From NCBI RefSeq assembly GCF_013373865.1, contig NC_050472.1, forward strand, positions 9,171,276 through 9,235,275: DNA of 64,000 nucleotides. Reading direction: 5' to 3'. A model generated the notes under the pieces. That model did no database searches, had not been told where the DNA came from, and was given only the letters and a program-made list of their open reading frames with translations. The translations under genes and the position numbers were made by a program. Of this stretch, positions 43,422-55,709 are shown piece after piece. Position 1 is the first letter of the stretch, and every line of letters begins with the position of its first letter. This DNA is from Monomorium pharaonis (taxonomy: Eukaryota > Arthropoda > Insecta > Hymenoptera > Formicidae).

Positions 43422-43955
43422 TGTTGTATCCCTCGTCTCGGGATACAGTGCGGGATCGCTGCCGATGACTCCTCGGGATCAGGTTTCCAAAAGATAACGC
43501 CGAGAGTTAATAACAAGAGATATATATTTATTCTTCCTCTACACTTTCTTGATCGAACCCGAAAGATGTATATCTAACTACAGTTGGTAGCTTCGACGAG
43601 CGACATATACTCGTCGCTATTATTATTAATTATGAGCCCACTCGTTCTCTTTCCTTAGCCTTTATATACTCAGCTATTCGGCTTGTTACTAAGGGATGTC
43701 ACTCGCGGTCACGGGCCTTTGGCCCGTGCACTAGCTTAGCCAGCAATTGCTAGCTAGACGCATTCCACCAGAAATCAGGAGATTTCGGGTGGCGAAATAA
43801 GTAGTCACCGGATATGTTGCCCGGTGCGATGTCCGGTGTGAAGGCCGGTGTGATGCCCGGTAGCAAGGCCGGACGGTGATATCACGCGAGGTGTCACTCG
43901 ACACCCTTATCGTTATTGCAAGTAAAGTTTGTGTGAGTGTCGCGCACTCACAACA
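43422..43955 (-). repeat. 5' LTR of the errantivirus-like element
   Basis: Same 534 bp as the left copy with eight substitutions seen. Followed by CAAT, which also precedes the left LTR (33,562-33,565). Confidence 0.9.
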
Positions 43956-44847
43956 CAATTAGCGTCGGTCGCTGGATTATGTTTGATCATCCCGATTCAA
44001 ATTTTGCCTCGATAATAAAAAATGAACTCTGACGTACGTAAAATATTTGTTGTATTAATTTAAATTTGATGCATTTTAGGATGAATCTATCAATCTTGTC
44101 CAAACTTGTGGGTTATGCGAAACAATCTGCGATAAAGCAGATATCGCAGAACATGATTGTTTACAAGGCTATACACAATATATAACTGATCCTGATATAC
44201 TGTATTTTTATCTTTTATTAGGTTAATTATTTTTTATAATTGTTATATGTTAAAATCTACATATTTTATATTTTATATTTACTTAACATATATTTATATT
44301 TGTTATTTGGTACATATTATTTAATATTTTGCAGATGATGGAGTGACCGTAATAAAAAACAGAGTGCCAAACATAAATAAAAAACAAACAGTGATAACGC
44401 AATTGCACAAGAAAAATACAAGTAATTTAATAATTGTATCAAAATAATGTGAAACTTTTTTGTTTATAATATATTTAAATTTTATGTCTAGATTTTGTTA
44501 CGCCAATACAAGGAATACTATCTGAGCAAAATTTTTGTGCAAATCAAAGTTTTTTTTCCGCTTATTTTCTTGTTTTTTCTTATTAATGATTGTCACACAC
44601 TCATTTAGCCATGTATTATATTTGTATGTATACGACATTTTTATATTAATACAAATTAAATATACTATATTAATGCTCGTCACTTAATTTTTAATGCGTG
44701 GTCTGGAAAAAATTAAGGTTTTTTAGCTAAATCAATTCAAAGTTTATCTTTCTCCCTTCATATTTAAAAAAGAAAAAATAATTCTAAATTAAAACATAAA
44801 CTATGATTTTATTATTCTTTATATATACATATTGGGAGCAAGAACCA

Positions 44848-44953
44848 TTATTAAATTACTTGTATTTTTCTTGTGCAATTGCGTTATCACTGTTTGTTTT
44901 TTATTTATGTTTGGTACTCTGTTTTTTATTACGGTCACTCCATCATCTGCAAG
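44848..44953 (-). repeat. Inverted duplicate of exon 44,335-44,421 and its flanks
   Basis: The plus strand reads the reverse complement of 44,332-44,437: ATTACGGTCACTCCATCATC against GATGATGGAGTGACCGTAAT. About 106 bp match, including both splice-site neighbourhoods. It lies about 410 bp downstream, inside the next intron. Confidence 0.7.
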
Positions 44954-45017
44954 AACAATGTCAAATTTTAATGTACAAGATGGCAATACCGAATAATTCT
45001 GACGATACTGTATGTGT

Positions 45018-45148
45018 ATACTGGGTGCGTTCGGAGAGACGCTATTAGCGCTACCAGCATCAGTCCATCTTCATTACTCATTAAAAGTAGAACAAGAATA
45101 AACTGATGCTAATAGCGCTAATAGCGTCTCCCCGAACGTACCCACTAT
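45018..45148. repeat. Palindromic MITE
   Basis: GGGTGCGTTCGGAGAGACGC at the left mirrors GCGTCTCCCCGAACGTACCC at the right. GCTATTAGCGCTA occurs inside each arm. Confidence 0.75.
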
Positions 45149-45299
45149 TGCTTTAAAATAGGTTAAGTTGTCGCTCAAAATTCGACGCTGTATCCTTTTT
45201 CATGGATTTCAGTTGTCGCTGGCAACAATCATGGTCACATGACTTTCTGACGCTAAAAAATGAGCGTCGAGTGTCAGCATGAAAAGGCACTTTAAACTA

Positions 45300-45470
45300 G
45301 GGACGGGATTCATAGACCGATCTTAAGCTCAAGCATTGTCTTAAGTCCAGCCTCGAGCCGACTTGAGACTTACTGAACCAATGAAATGACAGCATTGACG
45401 TCTCAAGATCGTGCTTAAGCTGGAACTTAAATAAGATTCGACTATGAATTCCGGCCTCGATCTTTTTCCA
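45300..45470. repeat. CTTAAG-rich palindromic MITE, copy 1
   Basis: Arms GGATTCATAGACCGATCTTA / ACTATGAATTCCGG with TTAAG-rich interior. Clearly related to the element at 47,564-47,708, whose ends are GGCCGGTATTCATAGTC. Confidence 0.6.
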
Positions 45471-46299
45471 GTTTTTTTGATAAGGCTGTAGCGTGGCAAA
45501 CTTGCATGGCGCTGACAAATGTCGTAGCGCCGGCAAGGAAATTTCTACCAGGGTAATGTTTCTTTTTTTATATTTTTAATATTTTTCAGGAAATTGTGAT
45601 TCAAATAATTCTACAATAAAAACTGCAATCGCTCATTTAAAATATAATACTGAGTCTTGGCCTGAACTTTTACGCAGTTGATCGGTGACATTCTTTGCGG
45701 TTTCAGTATCTCAAAGAAACTAGACCAATAGAAACGCAAAAAGGGAAGTCTTCTGTTCAACAATTGCAAGAGTCTGCTGTTTTAGTAAGCGATTATTTAA
45801 AAAATTGGCCCGTGTTTGCACAGCCTAATGGATATTTACTGGTGAGTAAATTGATTTTACATATATTTTGGGTTGGAAAATAAGGTAATTATTCAGTTTA
45901 GGCACTGGTATTCAAATATCGATGTAGTTGTGCTTATTTGATGCAGTTTTGCTTCAAACGAACGAATCTGGCAAAAAAAAGTGTCGCTTTGCCCCGGAAA
46001 GCGAAATAATAATCGTTAAAGTTGTCGAATATTCAGGTTAAGAAATCTGTCATACCGACGAAATGTAGCGACACGAACACTCTCCACGGCCATGTGCGCA
46101 TGCTCTACAGTCATATGTACATGCTTCGCAGCCATATACGCATGCTCGGTGGTCATATGTGCATGAAATAAAGGCGCGAATTTAAAATGTATGTGTACTT
46201 TTAACGACTTCCTTATATTCTAATAGTAACTAATAATAAATGAGTCTACATATACTAAAAATAATAAATACTGTAAAGATTAGCAAAACCCCTACGCAA

Positions 46300-46344
46300 G
46301 GTGGAAAGTCGCAAACCCATGTGGTGCAGAGAATGCTTTGCACA

Positions 46345-46375
<31 letters not shown>

Positions 46376-46660
46376 GCGCGCACGCACGTACGCACGCACA
46401 CACGGGGGGTGCAAGGGAGGCCTTTGGCCCCCCTCCCGCACCCATCCCGTCCAAGTCGCTAACCCATGTGGACTTTACTTTGCTTGCAATATACATGGGT
46501 TGCCTATGTACATTGCAAGCAAAGTAAAGTTCACATGGGTTAGCGACTTGGACGGGATGGGTGCGGGAGGGGGGCCGAAGGCCCCCCTTGCACCCCCCCT
46601 CCGTGTGTGTGTGTGTGCAAAGCATTCTCTGCACCACATGGGTTTGCGACTTCCCACGTA
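46300..46660. repeat. Microsatellite-bearing palindromic element, copy 2
   Basis: Same architecture as 7,132-7,500: GGAAAGTCGCAAACCCATGT, ATGCTTTGC, a CA/CG run, a G-run, the GGCCCCCCTCCCGCACCCAT block and TTGCTTGCAATATACATGGG. Axis near 46,505. The left arm has a longer (CG)n tract than the right arm. Confidence 0.75.
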
Positions 46661-46768
46661 AAACGAGATGCTCGTAAAAATATGTATATAGACATTTGAA
46701 ATTCGCGCATTTTTACCATGACTTGTGCTAAACAGAGCATGCGCTTGTGACTAAAAGCGTGAGAAAGG

Positions 46769-46990
46769 CTGCGTTTCGATATTCACTGTCAGTACTGAAA
46801 TTCTACAGTGTATGTGACGTAAACTATAGATTTTAAGTACTGGCAGTGAATATCGAAACGCAGCCAATAGGTTTGGTTTTTATTCCTGCACTGCTGCACT
46901 GGTGCAATGAGATAGAATAAGACAAACATTTTTTTTTTTCATTCTAACTTATTGCACTAGTGCAGCAGTGCAGGAATAAAAAACAAACCT
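46769..46990. repeat. Two adjacent palindromic MITEs
   Basis: 46,769-46,864 has arms GGCTGCGTTTCGATATTCAC and its complement. 46,868-46,990 has arms AGGTTTGGTTTTTATTCCTG / CAGGAATAAAAAACAAACCT with CACTGGTGCAATGAG inside. They are only a few bases apart. Confidence 0.75.
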
Positions 46991-47019
46991 TATGATCGCT
47001 GCGCGTGCTCAAGTCATTA

Positions 47020-47475
47020 CCACGAAGTAAGACTAAGGAGACGTATCTTCTATAGTGTAGAGCGAAAAAGTTGATTACAAAAAATGTTCTGTATGTGGGC
47101 AAGTTTGCCAAATGGAAAAATCTGGACCATTTCGTCGCCATCTTGAAATTTGTATATGTACATGGTATTACGTTTAGTTGAGTTAGTAATAAGTAAATTT
47201 TGTCGTCATCTTGAAGTTCGTATATGTACATAAGTATTACATTTAGTTGAGGTAGTAATGAGTAAGTGTGTGTATGAAACATTACATACACACACTTACT
47301 TATTACTAACTCAACTAAACGTAATACCATGTACATATACAAATTTCAAAATGGCGACGAAATGGTCCAGGTTTTTCCATTTGGCAAACTTGGCCACATA
47401 CAGAACATTTTTCGTAACCAACTTTTTCGCTTTACACTATGGAAGATACGTCTCCTTAGTCTTACTTCGTGGTCA
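47020..47475. repeat. Palindromic element with ACACACTTACT centre, copy 3
   Basis: Same family as 10,612-10,984. Here the left arm carries an extra partial arm (TTTTGTCGTCATCTTGAAGT, about 47,197-47,270), so the copy is larger and internally duplicated. Ends are GAAGTAAGACTAAGGAGACG and its complement. Confidence 0.7.
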
Positions 47476-47563
47476 TTACCATGAAGTAAGAGTCATTACA
47501 TTGCGTCCAGGGGGTACAAACTTCCATCTTGGGGAAGTGGGAGACACTTTCAGCACCGCCTAT

Positions 47564-47708
47564 GGCCGGTATTCATAGTCAAATCTTATTTCAAGATCGT
47601 CTCAAGCAATGTCTTAAGATGCTAATACGACTCTGTGATTGGCTGATGGCATCTTAAGACAGTACTTAAGATGATCTTAAATATAAGATCCGACTATGAA
47701 TACCGGCC
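47564..47708. repeat. CTTAAG-rich palindromic MITE, copy 2
   Basis: Perfect-looking ends GGCCGGTATTCATAGTC and GACTATGAATACCGGCC; interior ATGTCTTAAGATGC and GCATCTTAAGACAG mirror each other. Confidence 0.8.
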
Positions 47709-47775
47709 TATGACATGCACTCAGAAATATGAATTAAAATAAGTGGTGGGAGAAATTGGCGGTACTTTAAAGTGT

Positions 47776-48491
47776 GGCACGCGCGCGCGCGCGCGCGTAC
47801 GTGCATATTATGGGCGTATATTTTATATGATAAATTGAATATTATATAATAAACTATAAATATTATATAAATTGAATTATATAATAAACTGAATATTTCA
47901 AACTTCTCAATAATTAAAAAAAATTTATTTAATTATTTCTTTATGTACTCTTGTTTTATATAGTTTAACATCATTCAAAAATTAGTAATGAATTACAAAT
48001 GATTATTGTTAAGTAATTATGTAAAATATTTTAGTATTAATTATACACATTACTTTTAATTTTTGATAAAAATATTAATTTTCAAAATTATATTAAATAT
48101 TACATACATTAATTAATATTTATATATATTTTGTTTATAAAATTTTATAATTTTATATATGATATTTAATGCAAATATTTATTGGATAAGTATATTATTC
48201 TTTTACATCTATTTATTTTTTTAACATTATTTTATTTACATAATATATATACAAGTGCAACGCATTACATTTTTCCGTCCCACTTTAAACAGACTGCGGA
48301 CTGTCAGATATTAATATAAAAAATCTGGTGTGGTTAAAAAATGTGATGCAACACACATATATGTGCTCAACCCATCACTTACACACGCACATTCACACGT
48401 ACATTTACATTACAATTAGAATATATAAAGAAATAAACTATAAATAAGTTATAAATAATACATTTAAAACACATATATAATATAACAAAAT
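47776..48491. other. AT-rich gene-free stretch
   Basis: Begins with a (GC)n tract (about 47,778-47,800), then about 650 bp of AT-rich DNA with no supported gene or clear repeat boundary. Confidence 0.4.
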
Positions 48492-48656
48492 AATCCCAGA
48501 TAGCACAGAGAGTTCAAAAAGAATTCAATTGTATGTCACCAATTATGAAAAAAAATTATTTCTACAAAAATAATTCTTTTTGCATCTCAAAAAGAATTCA
48601 TAATTGGTGATATACAATTGAGTCCTTTTTGAACTCTCTGTGTTATCTGGGATTAA
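48492..48656. repeat. Palindromic MITE
   Basis: AATCCCAGATAGCACAGAGA mirrors CTCTGTGTTATCTGGGATT. The interior CAAAAAGAATTCAATTGTAT is likewise mirrored, with an inner AATTATTTCTACAAAAATAA hairpin. Confidence 0.8.
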
Positions 48657-49846
48657 TATATACAATTATATTTACACATATTTACAAATATTAAATATTT
48701 CATGCACTCATAATTCACTCCTCACAATACTAATTATTAATTAGTACGCTGCTTTTTTGTTATAATTTTTTTACATTTTGAAAATGAGCTTCTCCTTTTG
48801 TTTGTAGTATTTTTATAACTTGTACAAATTCGTTTACTTTCTAAAATGTCATTGAAGACATTATGTTGTACAATATCAATATCAAAATTATTTAATAATT
48901 TATTTTTTTTATCACACCACACTACAATAGTTTTCAATGCAATTATACGGATTATAATTTTTTTAATATCATTATGATGTTTAACACACTCATCTATATT
49001 CAAAGTCCACGTTTCAGAAAAATTTAATATAATTTTTAAAATATTTCGTTGATGACCTTTTGTTTTTAATAACTTATTAACTAAACATATTATTTGTCTC
49101 ATATAAACTGGAGATTTATTAGTTGTTAAATTATTTTCACATTCGGCACAAAAGTTAACTTCTTTCAAAATTAATCGTATAATTTCTTCTTGATTATGTA
49201 ATGACGATGCAATAATAATGTCATCGGGTACATTTATATCTGAAATTAATTCTGACTCTTCATTATTAAATATATTACAAATATTATATTTATCTTCCAA
49301 ATATTTTTCTAATGTAGACAATATATCACTATCAGATATTTCACAATTACCACGTGTTAAAGAAATTGATTTCATATTATTAACTAGTAAAATAAGAAAC
49401 GATTCTTCAAATTTTTTAGGTGTCAAATTAACATTACGTACAGCATGGCTTCTAACTTGTCCGAAAAAATTTTCTAATGGATCTTGATTGCAATAACGTG
49501 TATTTAACTTATGAAAATTATATTCACCATGAAGTACTTTCCAAAGTTCTTCAAAACCGTTAATTGTAAATAACCAGTTTGTTAAAGACGGTACTGATTT
49601 AATAATTACGCGTGACATTTTGTCTACGTATGCCATATTATATAATTTATTTTTTGCACTCACCCAGAACGCATGGTGTTTACTATTTTTAGTCACTGAG
49701 CATCGCAGTTCATTATTGTTATTTTTATTATCACCATTAACAGAGTCAAAAAGATTATTAAAAAAATCGACGGCCTCTAACGTTGCTAATCCTTCTTCGT
49801 CTTTTATGTAAATGTCTTCATTATCTACACGTACAGTTACTGTAAC

Positions 49847-49957
<111 letters not shown>

Positions 49958-51226
49958 GTATATTATTTATATAAATATTATTTGTAAAAAAGTTATAAAT
50001 ATTTTTGTAGTTATATTTTATTTTTTTGATGTGTAATTTATTATAAAAAATACTTACATTTTGATCTTGTAAACGTTTCAATAACGCTAGCCATTGTACC
50101 ACTCAGAACTTGTACGGCATGCTTGACACGCATCTTTTTAATTTTACTTTCAATTATATGTTCGGGTGTTATTTTTCTTAAATGGGGACGAGTTACATGT
50201 AATGTTTTGTCCATAATCCATGCGGTTTTTATTATATTCCATGATGCAATTTTTTCTACATTATTATTTCTCACTTTCATGGCCAAGTCTTTTGTTAGGA
50301 AATTATTCCTAATACCTTTTATAAGATGTGGTGGGTCATACAACGGAATAATTTCATTACCTGCTATTTCAAATGTTTTACCTAACAATAAACATAAGTA
50401 AATATAAACCTTAACAGAAATGTAATGTATGGTACGTGCGTACGTGCGTGCGTACGTGCGTGCGTGTGTGTGCGTGCATTTACTTACGCTCCGGTCTATT
50501 CTCCGATTTTCGCTTTTTGTTACTAAATAATATTAGTTCTTTTATTGCTGCAACATTTGAAGATCCTTGATCACAGACACCAGCGACAATGTGGAAGCCT
50601 ACTTGTTTTAATTTTAATACATGTTCTTTGATACATCTAATTAATTGCGCGGTATTTGTCTGCTTATTACAAAAACTAAATGAAATAGGCATTTTCCACC
50701 CCGAATATAATCCTCGTAACATAAAAACTAAAGCATGATCAGCGAATTTTTGCGTACGGTTGTTACCCCAATCCTCAAAGCCACATATGATATTCTTTCG
50801 GCGATCATAAGTAAGTTTGGGTTGAATAGATACCTCGTCCCACATAAGAATACACACTTTCTCCTTCATTGACATTTGTGGAGCTATACTTTTTAAATGT
50901 CTCTGAAAAAAAGGGTTAAATCCAGGGATCAAAGGTATTTTGTGTAACACCGATTGCAAAGTTTGTATGGATGGAATTTGTTAAAAAATTGTTCTTAAAG
51001 AAGTATAAGCATGCTTCCCCATTGTCTTATATAAAGTTAATGCAAATGCTTTTTGTTTTGCATTATATCGTTGTGGAAAATATTCAATATAATTATAAAC
51101 AAAACAGTAAAGTTAATACATGCAAATACAACTATCATAATTTTATAATTTTTGTATTCCAAACAAAGCTTTTCTTTAAATAAAAATTATTACAAGATAA
51201 TATCTTTTAATTCATATTAAGGGCTG

Positions 51227-51350
51227 GTTGTTCCAATTTTTTGGTAAACTTACCTACCAGGTAAGCATATGTCTATCTTTATTTCTTTTCTTAAATAAAT
51301 AAAGACAAATATATATATTTACCTGATAGGTAAGTTTATCAAGAAGAACA
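51227..51350. repeat. Palindromic MITE
   Basis: GGTAAACTTACCTACCAGGT mirrors ACCTGATAGGTAAGTTTATC. Ends are near GGCTGGTTGTTCC and AGAACAGTCGACC. Confidence 0.6.
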
Positions 51351-52376
51351 GTCGACCTCAAATCTACTAAAAACTAAAAATTTGATCATATATTTTTATA
51401 TTTGTCTTGTGTCCATTTCTATCAACGATTGATATACTGCAATCTCACAGTTCAACTTACTCTACCTTTTTTTATTTCTCAGGAGTAGAAAAAGATAAAG
51501 AGAGAAATTAAAGAGATCAAAGTTAATTTGTATTAATAAAAATGTAAATGACATTAATCTACAAGATTGTGTATTGAGTATAAATAAAAAAGTACAAGAT
51601 TTTACATGTGTAGGCAAGTATATGTGCGTAAATTTGCATGCGCCCCCATAATTATAGTAAAAATGCACAGATGTGTCAGTACAAGATTAAAAAAGTGTAA
51701 ATTCAAAATTTAAAAAGTCAAACTACCCCAACCATTTAGAAAAGTATTTCCATGTAAAAAAAGACACTTTAGTATTAAACTTACTATTAGAAACAATATT
51801 TTTTTTTCTCTGATCATGCAATCATCAGTATATGTATAGCATAGAAAGGCTTGTGTGTGTGTGTGTGTGTGTGTGTGAGCGCGCGCGCGCGCGCAATATG
51901 CATATGTATATTATATATAATATTAATATCAAAATTGTTGCAGAAAGTCTTAGCAGCACATTCCGTTTCATTCCATCATATCATATGTTATGCTAACTTA
52001 CGTGTATTATCTTATCACATATATTTATGTTATATCTGACTGCATAACTATTTAGTGTATTTCTCGTGATATGCCTTTTTTCTTGAGATTGATCTCCTTG
52101 AAATCCATAAATGGGCTTTGTACTCATTTAAGGATAATAATTATATAATAAAAAAATTATTTAATAATTAACATGTTTTAAGAAACTTAACTAATTTTTA
52201 AAAAATAATGAAATTTTATATTACTTTTCAGTATATGTTCTCATTATATTTATTATTAAAAGCACAGCTAATTAATATTTAATATTTTATTTTTAAATAA
52301 TAATCGTATAGTTTTATAAAAAATTATATTAGATTAATTAATGTAATTAGGTTAATTACATTAATATCATTAAATA
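51351..52376. other. AT-rich intron-like stretch
   Basis: Contains a (TG)n-(GC)n microsatellite (about 51,851-51,894) and otherwise AT-rich DNA with no supported gene. It lies between the P-element exon at 50.5-51.1 kb and the LINE. Confidence 0.4.
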
Positions 52377-54702
52377 AATTTAATATTTTATAGAATAGAG
52401 TTTATTGTTTCCCAAATGGGGTTACAAGGCGCTTTTTACACGGAGCGTTCCCGAACCGTTTACAAATACTTAACCCTCTGCCCCCAAAACCGACCTGGCC
52501 ATAAGCGACCTTTACATTCTGTTACCCCCCACCCCTCTCGCCCACCCCTCACCCCCTACCCCCCACCCCCCTTCTCCTCTTCCTCCACTCAATCCTTCTC
52601 TCTTCCCCTTTCCTCTCCACTTGTTCTCTTCAGCTCTCTTCCGTCCTCTCCCTCCTTTTCTCCTTCTGGGACCTCTCCTCCTCCTTCTCCTCATCTGCCT
52701 CCTCTGCTCTCCTTGCTTCACCTTCCTCATTTCTTCATGCTTTCTCATTCTCTCCTTCCCTCCTGCTTCTCCTGTTTCTTTCTCACCACTCTCTTCCTCT
52801 TCCACGTTTCTTTCCATTTCTCCTCTATCACCTCCTAGTAACATAAAACAAAAAACATAAGATTTCAATTAACTCCACCAGCTCCTCTCCTCCTTAATTC
52901 CCTTCCTCCTTTCCTTCCCCCTCGCCTATTTCCCACTCTTCTTTCCTTTTATTCCACACCCATTCTCTCCCGTCCACCCACATGCTTCTATTCCCCACAT
53001 ATACTTTCTTTCCCTTATTTCTCTCCTCTTTTGCCCTTTCTAACATCCTCCATCTGATTTTCCTCTCCTCCATCGATAAATCCTCGTCTAACCTTACATC
53101 CCAGCGACTCCTTATCTCCGCCCTCCTCTCTAACAACCAGTCTCTATCCTCCTCTCTCACCACCTCCGTTATCACCACTATCGTCCCCCTTTCCCCCACT
53201 CTTTCTGATACTACCCCTAAATCTACTTTCCTTCCCGCTTCTCTCTTCATAATCCCCTCTATTATCGCCTTTCTTTCTATCGCCCCCTCCCCCTCCACAC
53301 CCCTCCACACTATGTTTCTTCTTCTCACCTCCCTTACTCTTCTCTCCCTTTCCGCCTCCCTTACTCTTTCCCACCCTTCTCTCTCCGCCCTCTCCCTCAT
53401 CCTCCTCTCCATTTCCCTTTCCACCCTTTTCCATGCCTCTATCCCCTTCCCATCTCTCTCCCCATCTTCCTTCTCCTCTCTCTCTGCTTCCTTCCTCTCC
53501 TCCTTGCCAGTTCCTCCTGCCTGTCCCTCCTTCGTTCTGCTCCTCTCTTGTCCTCTTCCTTCATCCTCGTCTCTCTCCTCGCCCCCTCTCCTCTCCTTCT
53601 CCTCTCCTCTCGTCTCCTGCCACCAGCTCTCCTCGACTCCGTCCTTCCGCTCCTTCTTCTCCTCTTCCCTCCGTTCTCTTCTCCTCTTGTTCTCGCCTTC
53701 CCCCATCCTCTCCTCCCTCTTCTCTCCAACCACCTGTTCTCTTTTCCCACTCCTTCCCTCTCTCCCGTCGTCCCGTCCGATCCTCCTCTTCTCCATCTCT
53801 CCCTCCTCGTCGTCGTCCCTCTGCGCTTCCTCTTCTCTGCTGCCTCTTCCTCTCGCTTCCCTCATACTCCTCAGCTCTTCCCTCTCACCTGCTACCTCTT
53901 CTTCCCTTCTCATGCCTTCTCCTTCCAGCGCCTCTAACCTCTCTTCCAATCCTCTCAGTCTCTCTCCGACTTCCCTCAGTCTCCTTGTCATTTCCCACTT
54001 CAAATTCCTCAATTCTCTGCCCAGCTCCTCCATTCTCTCTTCCTCCCTTGCTTCTCTCCTCTCCCCGCCTATTCTCTCCTCTGAGTCCGGCACTCTCTCT
54101 CCCTGCACACTTTCACTTTATCTTCTTTCTGCACGATCTTTCTCCTTCTGTGTCAGAATCGCTCTGTCGACATGTGCCCTCGATGGACCACGTGTACGGA
54201 AACCCGCGTTCCCAAACACGCTACCATCCCGCCCTGGCACTCTTGCCAACTTAACTCTAGCCCCACACTGCCAATCCCTTCCTTCCACCAGATTGACACT
54301 CTTCTTCTCTCTTCGCGCTCGCGCTGCCTCCCTCCGAGCGCACCGCCATCTGCCCTCCTTCCTTCCTTCACTCCTCTCCTTCGAGACTCTTCTCTGCGTC
54401 GCATCTCTCCAGCGCCCTCTCTCTGACCTCTTCTTCTCGTTCCTGCCTCCATCTTCCCGGCTTTCATCTCTCGCTACTCCGATGTCTGCCCCGACTTCTC
54501 CATCCTAATATCTTCTCACTTCCATCCTCCATTTACTTCCCTCCAATTGCCCGTCTATGTCCCGGTCTTCTCTTCCCAATCATCCACTTCTTTCTCTCCT
54601 CTCTTTCACATTACACCCTCACCACACTATTCACTCCGGAGCTCCCTGTTTCACCTCCACTCTCAACCACGCCATCTTCTCATCCCAATTTAATATTTTA
54701 TA
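52377..54702 (-). mobile_element. ORF1-only LINE (HAL1-like) with 16-bp target duplication
   Basis: The 16-mer AATTTAATATTTTATA occurs at 52,377-52,392 and at 54,687-54,702, flanking 2,294 bp of C/T-rich plus strand (purine-rich minus strand). Read on the minus strand: a 5' region (54,686 to about 54,034), ORF1, a G-rich segment, and a 3' end with ACAATAAACTC just before the duplication. No endonuclease or reverse transcriptase frame is present. The insertion has both ends, so the internal loss preceded or accompanied insertion. Confidence 0.8.
52894..54033 (-). CDS. LINE ORF1 protein (coiled coil plus RRM-like domain)
   Basis: 379 aa from ATG 54,033; a longer frame to 54,108 begins at GTG. 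Coiled coil in the first 70 residues (RMEELGRELRNLKWEMTRRL). A long Glu/Arg/Gly-rich low-complexity middle follows. The C-terminal third RRNIVWRGVEGEGA... to RSMWVDGREWVWNKRKEEWE follows the RNA-binding ORF1 pattern of L1-like retrotransposons (hydrophobic strand, Gly, then a basic helix). It probably binds the element RNA and trimerises. No stop interrupts it, so the frame has been kept. Confidence 0.65.
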   Translation of the reverse strand: MEELGRELRNLKWEMTRRLREVGERLRGLEERLEALEGEGMRREEEVAGEREELRSMREARGRGSREEEAQRDDDEEGEMEKRRIGRDDGREGRSGKREQVVGEKREERMGEGENKRRRERREEEKKERKDGVEESWWQETRGEEKERRGGEERDEDEGRGQERSRTKEGQAGGTGKEERKEAEREEKEDGERDGKGIEAWKRVEREMERRMRERAEREGWERVREAERERRVREVRRRNIVWRGVEGEGAIERKAIIEGIMKREAGRKVDLGVVSERVGERGTIVVITEVVREEDRDWLLERRAEIRSRWDVRLDEDLSMEERKIRWRMLERAKEERNKGKKVYVGNRSMWVDGREWVWNKRKEEWEIGEGEGKEEGN

Positions 54703-55709
54703 TATAAATTAAGTTTATATGTATATATATATATATACATATAATAAAAAATTGGTTTTTCACAAAGAAATTTTTGTTAAATAATTTTTAGATCAAGTTT
54801 TTATTTAAAAAAATGCAGTAAGTTAACATTTTTATATATTTTAAAAATAACAAGTTAAAATCAAAAATTAAATCGTTAATTTTCAGAAAATTAAATTAAA
54901 ATTAGTAACTATGTAACTATAGTTACTAATTATATATATATGTGTGTTAAAAAAGTAAAGTTTTAAGTACAAAAGATCACAAATATTTTATGTATTTTTT
55001 ATAATAAAAAAATGTTGAATAAATTTAAAAAATATTTTGTTAAATTGTATAAAATATTTATATAATAATATAAATATTAATATTAAGAATAACGATTCAA
55101 AATAATAAGAACGTTGAATTTAAAAAAATATTGAGAATAATAAAAAAATATATAAGCAACATACCTCTGGTGCACAATGTAAATTTTTTATTATCATTTC
55201 CATAAAAATGTTTTGTGTATTTGTTAAATCCAATGTTAATTTTTCCCATTAATTTTTCTGACGTAATTCCTTAATTTTTTTACGCTGCAGCTCAATACAT
55301 TTTTTTTTCTTATATAAATGTTTCTGCAGTTTTCTATTTTTCTTTTTCACAGTATTTTGATACGTTGTGTTAAAACTTTTTTGTCTTTGTGTTTCTTTTT
55401 TTACTGCTTCTGCATTATGAGTTGGCATTAAATTAGATTTGCACTGAACATTTTCTGTTATATTTGGATTTTTATCGTTATATAACTTTTCATCTATTTC
55501 TATTGTTGTATTATTACTATAAATTACTAATTCTTTTGGATTTTCATTACTACAACATGGTTGTTCATATGTTTCTACTAATATATTAACATTAGGATTT
55601 GCAAATTCTTTTAAAACTCGTCGTTTTGTATAATCGCAAATCAGATCATTAGAAAAATGCAAAGTGCAAATTCTTAATTTATCCAATCTCTCTTTTGGTG
55701 CATCTGTAA

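Larger units (their letters stand above)
33566..43955 (-). mobile_element. Ty3/gypsy errantivirus-like LTR element with env
   Basis: Two 534-bp LTRs (33,566-34,099 and 43,422-43,955), each TGTTGT...ACAACA, are flanked by CAAT on both outer sides. The genes lie on the minus strand: gag, protease, RT, RNase H, integrase, env, then a Cys-rich ORF. I count eight base differences between the LTRs (about 1.5%), so insertion is fairly recent. Several frame breaks mean this copy is probably defective. An extra acidic ORF lies on the opposite strand at 37,335-37,826. Confidence 0.92.
44080..45840 (+). pseudogene. Remnant of a spliced gene with a C2-H-C finger
   Basis: Three exons join in frame: 44,080-44,221 (acceptor TTTTAG; CGLCETICDKADIAEHDC, a CxxC...HxxxC finger), 44,335-44,421 (acceptor TTTTGCAG; DDGVTVIKNRVPNINKKQ) and 45,590 onward (TAIAHLKYNTESWPELLRS). 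After LLRS there is a TGA, then the match continues in another frame to a donor CTGGTGAGT at 45,840 (KNWPVFAQPNGYLL). The last exon type recalls uncharacterised insect proteins that may be transposon-derived. The intron has been filled by MITEs. Degenerate as it stands. Confidence 0.5.

Noticed and set aside
52982..54508. A 508-aa plus-strand Ser/Leu/Pro-rich frame
   Set aside because: It is the complement of the purine-rich LINE ORF1; CT-rich DNA rarely contains stops. The minus-strand product has the coiled coil and RNA-binding pattern.
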